Assembly (NCBI GenBank): GCA_044226205.1
Contig: JBGAHL010000023.1
Location: 22,916 to 86,915, forward strand
Length of the DNA stretch: 64,000 nt
From: M3007 sp044226205
GTDB lineage: Bacteria; Bacteroidota; Bacteroidia; Chitinophagales; Saprospiraceae
Direction: 5' to 3'
In this document: positions 1-7,136 of the stretch, in pieces
Layout: every line of letters begins with the position of its first letter
Numbering within the stretch: position 1 is the first letter of the stretch
Notes under the pieces: model-generated
What the model was told of the DNA's origin: nothing
Database searches by the model: none
What the model saw: the letters and a program-made list of their open reading frames with translations, nothing else
Program-made: the position numbers and the translations under genes

Positions 1-2
1 TG

Positions 3-980
3 AAATTGCCCGCGGTCATCGGCAATGTGACCGAACTGGATGCTTCGGCCGACAGCAAAAAGGTGTACTACACCTGGGAATGTTTCACGATGCCGGGGGC
101 GGTTTATCGGTTTGCAGCCAATGAGCCGGGTGCGGTGGAACCTGTGATGCAGGCCGAGGCGCCCTTCAACGGCGAGCAATACGAGACGGTGCAGCTTTGG
201 GCGGTGAGCAAGGACGGCACGCGGATCCCGTTCTTTTTGACGCAGCGCAAAGGCCGGACCGAACGCCCATCCCCCTGTCTGCTCTACGGCTACGGCGGGT
301 TTAATATCGCCGTGCTACCACGTTTCAGGCTCTTTTCCACCGCGTTTCTCGATGCGGGCGGCATCTACGTGTCCGCCAATTTGCGCGGCGGCGCGGAGTT
401 CGGGGAGGATTGGCATCAGGCCGGTACCCGCGAAAACAAACAACGGGTATTTGACGATTTCATCGCGGTAGCCGAATCCCTGGTCGCCAAGGGCTACACC
501 TCCCGCGAGTTGCTCGCCATCAATGGCGCCAGCAACGGCGGTCTGCTCGTCGGCGCTTGTCTGACCCAGCGTCCCGACCTCTTTCGCGTAGCGCTCCCCC
601 AGGTGGGTGTGCTCGATATGCTCCGTTATCAGGAGTCCACGGTCGGGGCACACTGGGCGACCGATTACGGCCTGAGCGACACGCCCCAGGGCTTTGCCTA
701 CCTCCGCGCTTACAGTCCGCTGCACAACACAAAGCCGGACAAGTACCCCGCCACGATGATTTTGACCGGGGCGCAGGACGACAGGGTGTCGCCCTGGCAC
801 AGTTTCAAGTTTGCAGCAGCCTTGCAAGCCAATCAGCGCGGCGATTCGCCCGTGTTGTTGCGCGTCACCAGTGGCGCAGGCCACGGGGCGGGCAAATCAC
901 TGGAAAAAACCATCGAAGAAACGGGCGCCATGCTCGCTTTTACCCTTTATAACATGGGTATAAGTTACAATATTCAATAA
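3..980 (+). CDS. Prolyl oligopeptidase family protease, C-terminal part (cut by window start)
   Basis: The open frame enters from the left edge, so only the last 325 or so residues are visible; an apparent TTG start at position 6 is just an internal codon. The visible part is the end of the propeller and the alpha/beta-hydrolase catalytic domain of an S9A prolyl oligopeptidase, a serine peptidase that cuts short peptides after proline. The nucleophile lies in GASNGG (Ser codon 531-533), the acid is in GAQDDRVSP (about 777-782), and the histidine is in GAGHGAG (882-884). The YGYGGF and NLRGGAEFGEDWH stretches are typical of the family's oxyanion and pre-nucleophile region. A lipoprotein gene follows 17 bp downstream. 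The family assignment is firm; substrate and location cannot be judged without the N terminus. Confidence 0.93.
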   Translation, partial: KLPAVIGNVTELDASADSKKVYYTWECFTMPGAVYRFAANEPGAVEPVMQAEAPFNGEQYETVQLWAVSKDGTRIPFFLTQRKGRTERPSPCLLYGYGGFNIAVLPRFRLFSTAFLDAGGIYVSANLRGGAEFGEDWHQAGTRENKQRVFDDFIAVAESLVAKGYTSRELLAINGASNGGLLVGACLTQRPDLFRVALPQVGVLDMLRYQESTVGAHWATDYGLSDTPQGFAYLRAYSPLHNTKPDKYPATMILTGAQDDRVSPWHSFKFAAALQANQRGDSPVLLRVTSGAGHGAGKSLEKTIEETGAMLAFTLYNMGISYNIQ

Positions 981-997
981 GATACAAACCTGTAATT

Positions 998-1477
998 ATG
1001 AAAAAATTAGTGCTCCCGCTGCTGCTTTGGTCCGCTGTTTTTGCCCTGACCGGCTGCGACGCTGTGACTGGCGGAACCGACACCTGCTATACTGCCCAGG
1101 ACCGCACGATCTACGCCTGCGACCTCGACGGGCCGACCACGGCACTCTCCACAACGCTGACCCAGGAGGATAAAGTCCTGACCATCAATATGATGGAAGC
1201 GACAAGCGGCAGCTATCGCCTCAGCCTTGGCGCCGTCAACGGTTGCGACGGTCAGGTGGAAGTGGTTATCACCATCAACGGCCTGGAAGTCGAAAACTCG
1301 GTACAGCAGACCTTGCCCAAAACCATCTCTTTCGCGGTGCAAGGCACCCAGACCGTTATCATCCGCCTGCGCCCCCGATCGCTCGACGAATCTTGCCTGT
1401 GCCCCGACCCAGACCCGAGCGGGCCGAGCGGGCCGGGAGGCGATTTTTTTGTTGATGTTTTGGTTAAAAAACAGTAA
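998..1477 (+). CDS. Small predicted lipoprotein of unknown function
   Basis: This 159-residue protein starts with a lipoprotein signal peptide: a lysine pair, a hydrophobic stretch and the lipobox LTGC with Cys at about residue 20. The mature part carries several cysteines (DTCYTAQ, YACDLDG, NGCDGQ, SCLCPDPD) that could form disulfides, a beta-rich middle, and a Pro/Gly/Ser-rich segment near the end (PDPDPSGPSGPGG). I recognise no catalytic motif or named domain. It lies between two S9-family peptidase genes on the same strand, with gaps of 17 and 11 bp, so the three may be co-transcribed. A cell-envelope location is inferred from the signal. Confidence 0.75.
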   Translation: MKKLVLPLLLWSAVFALTGCDAVTGGTDTCYTAQDRTIYACDLDGPTTALSTTLTQEDKVLTINMMEATSGSYRLSLGAVNGCDGQVEVVITINGLEVENSVQQTLPKTISFAVQGTQTVIIRLRPRSLDESCLCPDPDPSGPSGPGGDFFVDVLVKKQ

Positions 1478-1488
1478 ATCAATTTGTT

Positions 1489-3525
1489 ATGTTAAAATAC
1501 ATATTCCTCTTCCTGCCGGTTTACCTGTATTTTGAAAGCGCCACCGACTTTTCAAAAAAACAGGACACCGCGCCGCAAGGCAGTGAAATTGCGCTGCCAG
1601 CCACTACCCTGACGCCGGAATTTCTGTGGTCGCTGGGCCGGGTGCAACTGGAGGATGTCAGCCGCGACAACCAGTATTTGCTGTACTCCGTGGCTTACAC
1701 CGATCTGAAACGCGACTCTGCCTACACACACTTTTTCCGGCTGAGCGTCAGCCAGCCGGAAACGGCTGCCCGCTTGCCCCTGCCTGCCGATGCCCGCTCG
1801 GCAACTTTCAGCCCCGACGGCAACAGTGTATGTTTTTTGAAAAATGACACGCTGTTCCGCTACGAATTTTCGTCCGGCGCCGCCTCCAAAATCTCCAATT
1901 TGCCCATGCAGGAATACTTTTTTGCCCCGGACAGCAAAACACTGGTTTTTACCAGCCGGGTCAAATACGGCCAAACGGCAGCCGATATTTATCCGGACAT
2001 GGACCGCGCCAATTGCCGCATGATCGACCACCTGAATTACAGGCACTGGAAAGACTGGGATGATTATTCCCGCGCCAACCTCTTTATCGCAACCTGCCAG
2101 CCGGGCGCAAAAGTGTTCGGCGGCAAGAACCTGATGACCGACGAACCCTACGACGCCACTTCCGCGAGTTGCAGCGCCGACGGCCGCTACGTGGTGTACA
2201 GCGCCAAAAAAGTGACGCCCAACGAGCAGGCGCGCGGCACCAATACGGAAATTTACCTCTACGACACCAACACGGGCGCAACGTCGGCGCTCAGCAAAGG
2301 CATGCCGGGCTACGATCTCGATCCCGTTTTTTCCCCCGACGGCAAGCGGGTCGCCTGGAGCAGCATGGCCACGGCCGGGTATGAAACCGACCGCAACCGC
2401 ATTGTGGTTTACGAACTTGAAACAGGCAACCGAAAGGAAATCACAACGGATTTCGACTACAATGCCAACCACCCCAAGTGGCTTGATAACCAGACAATTG
2501 TATTTTCATCGGAGCAACAGGGGACAACGCAGGTCATGGCAGTGACGCTCGACGGCCAGGTACGGCCGATTACCAAAGGCGCGCATACGGTCGACCGTTT
2601 TTTTCCGGCAGGAAACACCGTGTATTACACCCGCTCGGCATACGACAGCCCGGCGGAAGTGTATGCGGCAGGCACGGGGGCGATGGCGGACCGGCAGTTG
2701 ACTTTCGTCAACCGCGAGGCCATGAAGCGGGTCAAACTGGGGCGTTTTGAGCCCCGCTACACCCGGACAGCCGATGGAAAAATGTTGCAATCCTGGGTCA
2801 TTTACCCGCCCGACTTTGACCCTGCCAAAAAATACCCGGTCGTGGAATACTGTCAGGGCGGTCCGCAATCGGGCCTGAGCAGTGCTTGGGGCCTTCGCTG
2901 GTCGCTGCAACTGATCGCCGCGCAAGGCTACATCGTGCTGGCGCCCAATCGCCGGGGCACCCTGGGCTTCGGTTCGGAATGGACCCGCCAGGTGAGCCGC
3001 AACTGGGGCAAATACCCCATGAGCGATTTGCTGACGGCGATCGACGACTTGTGCAAGGAGCCTTATGTGGATAAAAACCGCCTGGCGGCGGTCGGCGGTT
3101 CATTTGGCGGGTATTCCACGTTTTGGCTCGCCGGCAACCACAAAAAACGCTTCAAATGTTTCATCAGCCACTGCGGATTGTTCAACCTCGAATCGTTTTA
3201 CGGTACGACCGACGAGCTGTTTTTTGCCGAATACGACATGGGCAAGCCTTATTGGGAAGATGCTGAAAACCCGACTTTTACGAAGTACAGCCCTCATTTG
3301 TTCGTCAAAAACTGGGACACGCCGATCCTGATCATACAGGGCGGAAAGGACTTTCGCGTGCCGGAAAGCGAGGCGTTTCAGGCTTTTCAGGCGGCCCAGT
3401 TGAAGGGAGTTCCTTCCCGGCTGCTCTATTATCCGGAGGAAGGGCACTGGATCAGCAAGGCGCAAAATTCGGTCGTTTGGAACCGGGAGTTTTTAGGATG
3501 GCTCCACCGGTATTTAGAAGGATGA
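1489..3525 (+). CDS. S9 family peptidase, dipeptidyl-peptidase/acylaminoacyl-peptidase type
   Basis: The 678-residue protein has a short hydrophobic N terminus (probable export signal), then a propeller built from WD40-like/PD40 blades (recurrent FSPDGNSV, FSPDGKRVAWS, FAPDSKTLVF motifs, roughly residues 60-390), then an alpha/beta-hydrolase domain. The triad is visible: Ser538 in GGSFGGYS, Asp621 in GGKDFRVPES, His653 in EEGHWIS. This architecture belongs to secreted DPP4/acylaminoacyl-type S9 peptidases, which release dipeptides or modified N-terminal residues in the periplasm. The gene lies 11 bp after the small lipoprotein gene. Length and motif order are normal for the family; exact specificity cannot be read. 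Confidence 0.92.
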   Translation: MLKYIFLFLPVYLYFESATDFSKKQDTAPQGSEIALPATTLTPEFLWSLGRVQLEDVSRDNQYLLYSVAYTDLKRDSAYTHFFRLSVSQPETAARLPLPADARSATFSPDGNSVCFLKNDTLFRYEFSSGAASKISNLPMQEYFFAPDSKTLVFTSRVKYGQTAADIYPDMDRANCRMIDHLNYRHWKDWDDYSRANLFIATCQPGAKVFGGKNLMTDEPYDATSASCSADGRYVVYSAKKVTPNEQARGTNTEIYLYDTNTGATSALSKGMPGYDLDPVFSPDGKRVAWSSMATAGYETDRNRIVVYELETGNRKEITTDFDYNANHPKWLDNQTIVFSSEQQGTTQVMAVTLDGQVRPITKGAHTVDRFFPAGNTVYYTRSAYDSPAEVYAAGTGAMADRQLTFVNREAMKRVKLGRFEPRYTRTADGKMLQSWVIYPPDFDPAKKYPVVEYCQGGPQSGLSSAWGLRWSLQLIAAQGYIVLAPNRRGTLGFGSEWTRQVSRNWGKYPMSDLLTAIDDLCKEPYVDKNRLAAVGGSFGGYSTFWLAGNHKKRFKCFISHCGLFNLESFYGTTDELFFAEYDMGKPYWEDAENPTFTKYSPHLFVKNWDTPILIIQGGKDFRVPESEAFQAFQAAQLKGVPSRLLYYPEEGHWISKAQNSVVWNREFLGWLHRYLEG

Positions 3526-3580
3526 GCAGCTTTGGTAATTTTACGCGCATCGAATTGTTCTCAACCTGATCGTTTTCACC

Positions 3581-4948
3581 GTGCGCGCAGCCTTTTTTAT
3601 TCTCGGAATTGTTTTTCTGTCAGCCGCCTGTGCCCCTGTGCGCCGGGCGGCTTTTTATCAAAAAGATCTCCGCCGGGAAGTCGAAAACTCCCCGGTATTT
3701 GCCCGGGCATTCAGCGGGTTCGTCCTGATGGATGCCGAGAGCGGGCAGGTTTTATGCGACGTAAACGGGTCGCACTATTTCACCCCTGCTTCCACCACCA
3801 AAATACTCACCCTCGCTACCTGCCTGTCTGTGCTGGGCGATTCGGTGCCGGGTTTGCAGTACGATTACATCATGGAGGGCTCCGACCCGGGTTTCCCGAT
3901 CGGCTTGTGTTTTCGGGGCACGGGCGATCCCACGTTCCTGCATCCGGCCTTTCAATACTGGCAGCCAGCGGCGCGTTTTCTTAAAAATGGCGGCTACCTG
4001 GTTTTTGATTCCGGCAATTTTCAGGAAACGCGCCTCGGGCCCGGCTGGGCCTGGGACGATTACAACGAGGACTATTCGGCCGAGCGTTCCGGGCTGCCCA
4101 TTCACGGCAATTTTGTGCGGCTGGAACGCGATTCCAACGTGTGCGACCCGGGCTGGATCGTGGAGCCGCCGTTTTTCAGGCAGTTTTTAAAATCAAGGGA
4201 CGATTACAACCTCAACGACCGGGAAATCCGCCGCCTGGAGCAGTCGGACACGATCATGTTGCCCTATTACCACATCGAATTGCTGAAACCGGGCTACACA
4301 ATCGACGTGCCGGTGTGGAATGCCGGTCAAAAAACCGCACGATTGCTCCCAACCCGCCTTGGACTGGATTCAAGTTATGATTTCATGAATGCGAGCTGCG
4401 GGGCTTTGGCTTACCGCACCCTGTACTCCACGCCGCTCGATACCGTGCTGCGCCGCATGATGTATCAGAGCGACAATTTCATAGCCGAACAGATGCTGCT
4501 GGTGTGCGCGGGCGTCAAATTCGACACCATGCGGCAGGCGCCGATGATCCGCTGGGCCAAAGACAGTTTGTTCGGCGCTTTGCCGCAGCCGCCCCGCTGG
4601 GTCGACGGCTCCGGGCTCTCGCGCTACAACCTCATCAGCCCGCGATTCGAGGCGGGGGTGTTGTATCAATTGTGGCAAAAACAACCGCACCCGCGTCTGC
4701 TTGGCCTTTTCCCCACGGCCGGAATGCCCGGCACCACGCTGGACTGGTGGCCGGCAAACCCGGGGGAGCAACCCTGGCTTTTTGCCAAAACCGGCTCGAT
4801 GAGCGGCGTGCAATGTATGAGCGGCTATATATTCACCCGAAAAGGCAAAGTGCTGATTTTCAGTTTTATGCACAATAATTTCGTCGGCTCCGGACGCCCG
4901 GTCAAGGAAGAAATGCGGCGCATTCTGGAAGCCATTCACGAGCGGTAA
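3581..4948 (+). CDS. dacB: D-alanyl-D-alanine carboxypeptidase/endopeptidase, PBP4 family
   Basis: Peptidoglycan-trimming penicillin-binding protein of the PBP4/DacB (S13) class, 455 residues. The three active-site motifs are in order: S71-T-T-K74 in TPASTTKIL, S297-D-N299 in YQSDNFIAEQ and K403-T-G405 in FAKTGSMSG. The long insert between the first two motifs is characteristic of S13 rather than S11 enzymes. The frame opens at a GTG codon with a hydrophobic stretch and a lipobox-like LSAAC at about residues 13-17, suggesting a lipid-anchored periplasmic enzyme. The gene ends 10 bp before a convergent gene. The family is secure; lipidation is a prediction. Confidence 0.9.
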   Translation: MRAAFFILGIVFLSAACAPVRRAAFYQKDLRREVENSPVFARAFSGFVLMDAESGQVLCDVNGSHYFTPASTTKILTLATCLSVLGDSVPGLQYDYIMEGSDPGFPIGLCFRGTGDPTFLHPAFQYWQPAARFLKNGGYLVFDSGNFQETRLGPGWAWDDYNEDYSAERSGLPIHGNFVRLERDSNVCDPGWIVEPPFFRQFLKSRDDYNLNDREIRRLEQSDTIMLPYYHIELLKPGYTIDVPVWNAGQKTARLLPTRLGLDSSYDFMNASCGALAYRTLYSTPLDTVLRRMMYQSDNFIAEQMLLVCAGVKFDTMRQAPMIRWAKDSLFGALPQPPRWVDGSGLSRYNLISPRFEAGVLYQLWQKQPHPRLLGLFPTAGMPGTTLDWWPANPGEQPWLFAKTGSMSGVQCMSGYIFTRKGKVLIFSFMHNNFVGSGRPVKEEMRRILEAIHER

Positions 4949-4958
4949 GGCTCCCGTC

Positions 4959-5390
4959 TTAACTGGAATGATCCGCCACGATCACCCATTTGCCTTTGAT
5001 TTTTCGCCAAAGCAGGGTGTAATGACCGCTCAGGTCGCCGGCCTTGCGCGCGAGGCGCCATTTGCCCACCACAAAAGCGCTTTTTGGGGACAAGCGTTCG
5101 ATGGACAGGATGTCGAACTCGAGCGTTCCCATGGCGTCGCGGTCGGGGTAGCCTTTTTTGTAATTGTCGAGCGTGGCCTTCCAGCCGTAGGTCAGGCCGC
5201 GTGAGCCGATGAAACGCAGGCTGTCCGATTGCCAGTAGCCCTGCATGAAACCTTCGAGGTCGCCGCGGTTCCAGGCGTCCTGTTGGTCCTGCATGACCTT
5301 GCGGATCGCGCGGGCGTCGGCATTGTTTTGCTGGGCGAAAAACGGCGTGCCCAAACAAAGCAGGCAGGCCAGGAGGAGTATTTTTTTCAT
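4959..5390 (-). CDS. Secreted SnoaL/DUF4440-like protein
   Basis: The 143-residue product starts at the ATG encoding MKKILLLACLL; a longer upstream frame lacks signal-peptide features. A cleavable signal ends near FFAQQ. The mature part reads like an NTF2-fold protein of the DUF4440/SnoaL-like group: an initial helix with QQDAWNRGDLEGFMQGYW, then alternating strands and a terminal strand around KGKWVIVADHSS. Such proteins bind small ligands or act as isomerase-like enzymes; no particular activity can be assigned. Its start lies 2 bp after the stop of the upstream hydrolase gene on the same strand, so the two probably share a transcript. Confidence 0.8.
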   Translation of the reverse strand: MKKILLLACLLCLGTPFFAQQNNADARAIRKVMQDQQDAWNRGDLEGFMQGYWQSDSLRFIGSRGLTYGWKATLDNYKKGYPDRDAMGTLEFDILSIERLSPKSAFVVGKWRLARKAGDLSGHYTLLWRKIKGKWVIVADHSS

Positions 5391-5392
5391 GA

Positions 5393-6838
5393 TCAATGGC
5401 GGACGAGCAGTTGGGCGATTTGTAATCCTTCGGCGTTTTGCAGCTGAATCCAGTAGTTGCCGGCGGGCCATTGCTGCACCTCGATTTGCTGGGCGCCGGG
5501 GCCAAGGCGGCGTTGCTGCCACAGTCGTCCGTCGGTGCTGTAAGCGCTGAAAACAGCCGGGCCGTCCCCGATTTCAAGGGTGAACCGTTCATCGACCGGG
5601 TTGGGCGCGATGTTCAGCACTTTTGCCAGCGGTGCGGAAGTAGAGGTAGCCGTCCCGATTTGCTGGAAAGCCAGGAAAAAGAACAGGGTCTGGGTGAGGG
5701 CGGGAACCACACATTCGCCGTGATCCGACGAAGGGCTCACATCGGAAGCCACGAGGTCGGAGGCGCCGAGTGTCTGCATGGTGTCGCGGGCCAGCAAGCT
5801 GTTTTCAAAAGGCACCTGATCGTCAGACATGCAGTAATACAGCCGGGTAGGCGCCTGCGGCGCCCAGTGATACACGTCGTTGGCGCGCAGGGCCAGGTTG
5901 ATCGGGTGGTTGGGGTCGGCTTCGACAGCGTCGAGCACAGCGGGCTGGATCATCTGCGTCGGAATGCAGGCGCCTTCATTGGCGACCAGCAGGCTGATGA
6001 GCTGGGTGTTCAGGTCGCTGAGCGACAGGTTGCCCTCGTAAAACTGCTGGATCGGGGCGGCATAGACCGGTTTGAAAATGTCGGTCAATTGGGTGAAAAT
6101 ATTGCCGTAGGCAGTCTGGTACGACAAGGCGGTATTCGGGATGTAGGCGGGGTAATAGTACACCTCGTCGGAAAGAATCAGGGCGCGCATGACTTCGCCG
6201 ATGCTGTAAGGACCCGACATGGGCGCGCTGGCCGTGACCTCGAATTCATTGGCGGGGTCCAGTTCGACGGCCCGTTGCAGGGCCATCGCCGCATGGCCGC
6301 CCTGCGAATAGCCCGTGATGAACAACTGGTTGTTGGTATGCACCTGATATTGATCCGTAAATGCGGGCAAGGCCCGCAGCAGGTCAAGTGCCACCGAGGC
6401 TTCGCTTTCCGCGTGTACGTAGGGGTGAAATTCATCGTCCGACACGCCCAGCCCCAGGTAATCGGGCAGCAGCGCCACGTAGCCGAGTCCGGCGAACAGC
6501 CAGCCCAGCCGGCCCTCGCCGCCCTGCGTCACATTGACCGAAGGCACATCCTGCGTGCTGCCCGAAGTACCATGTTGGTACACCAGCCGGGGGTACACTT
6601 TCGAGGCATTGTCGGGCACGGCAATCAGGCCTGAAACGGTATCCAGCTGGCCGGTCAGGTTGAGCGTGGTGTAGGTGACGCGGTAGAAACGCGTGCCGAA
6701 CTGGATGAACGGCACATTGAACTCGGCCGTCAGCTGCGCCTGGGTTTTGGCGCCGAGATAGGTGGAGGAGACGAGGTTTTGGGCCGAAAGGGTGTGGATA
6801 ACCACTAAAAACGCACAGGAAAACAGTATTTTTTTCAT
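5393..6838 (-). CDS. Secreted alpha/beta hydrolase (lipase-like) with T9SS sorting domain
   Basis: The start chosen is the ATG for MKKILFSCAFL, giving 481 residues with a clean signal peptide ending at LSAQ. The catalytic part looks like the secretory-lipase/alpha-beta hydrolase group: YQHGTSGS near the oxyanion region, GYSQGGHAA as nucleophile elbow, DDQVPFENS as acid region and SDHGECV as a probable histidine site. The last 75 or so residues form a type A T9SS C-terminal domain (NIAPNPVDERFTLEI, a central STDGRLWQQR, terminal WPAGNYWIQLQ). The protein is therefore predicted to cross the outer membrane through T9SS and be anchored or released. The hydrolase fold is clear; the substrate is not. 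Confidence 0.85.
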   Translation of the reverse strand: MKKILFSCAFLVVIHTLSAQNLVSSTYLGAKTQAQLTAEFNVPFIQFGTRFYRVTYTTLNLTGQLDTVSGLIAVPDNASKVYPRLVYQHGTSGSTQDVPSVNVTQGGEGRLGWLFAGLGYVALLPDYLGLGVSDDEFHPYVHAESEASVALDLLRALPAFTDQYQVHTNNQLFITGYSQGGHAAMALQRAVELDPANEFEVTASAPMSGPYSIGEVMRALILSDEVYYYPAYIPNTALSYQTAYGNIFTQLTDIFKPVYAAPIQQFYEGNLSLSDLNTQLISLLVANEGACIPTQMIQPAVLDAVEADPNHPINLALRANDVYHWAPQAPTRLYYCMSDDQVPFENSLLARDTMQTLGASDLVASDVSPSSDHGECVVPALTQTLFFFLAFQQIGTATSTSAPLAKVLNIAPNPVDERFTLEIGDGPAVFSAYSTDGRLWQQRRLGPGAQQIEVQQWPAGNYWIQLQNAEGLQIAQLLVRH

Positions 6839-6967
6839 GGGAGGACGATAAGGTAAATTTTCAAGTTCCAAATTAATGGGTAATACACGAGCGAGATTCA
6901 ATATCATCTGCGAAAAATCCCTTCGTCATGTAGTTTTTACAGGAACGCATGAATTTAGAAAATAACC

Positions 6968-7001
6968 TTGCCTTAAAATCCGACAAGGCTTCCTACCTTT
7001 G
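6968..7001 (+). promoter_or_regulatory. Predicted Bacteroidota sigma-70-type promoter of carB
   Basis: A TACCTTTG box at 6994-7001 matches the phylum's -7 consensus TAnnTTTG. A TTG at 6968-6970 could serve as the -33 element, with a spacer at the long end of what is tolerated. It lies in the gap between divergent genes, and transcription would begin near 7008, about 130 nt before carB. Confidence 0.6.
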
Positions 7002-7035
7002 CATCCCGAAATGAATCGAACGTGTACTCATTCGG

Positions 7036-7081
7036 AAATGCCGGAAAACGGGTCAATTGCCCGTCTTCCGGCATTTTTTTC
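7036..7081 (+). terminator. Hairpin plus T-run in the carB leader (candidate attenuator)
   Basis: AAATGCCGGAA (7036-7046) pairs perfectly with TTCCGGCATTT (about 7066-7076), with an inner ACGGG/CCCGT extension, and seven Ts follow (7074-7080). This is the form of an intrinsic terminator, yet it sits between the predicted promoter and the carB start. A weaker hairpin (CCGAAATGAAT pairing with ACTCATTCGG) lies just upstream at about 7006-7035. The position suggests premature termination control of carB; no ligand or protein can be named. Confidence 0.6.
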
Positions 7082-7136
7082 ATCCATATCCTGTCTGCGG
7101 CCCCACAACTTTTAATTTCCAACACTCCGTTCCGTT

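Noticed and set aside
5438..6634. A 398-codon plus-strand frame opposite the T9SS-tagged hydrolase
   Set aside because: The minus strand has a signal peptide, a nucleophile elbow and a sorting domain; the plus-strand translation has none of these and is an antisense shadow.
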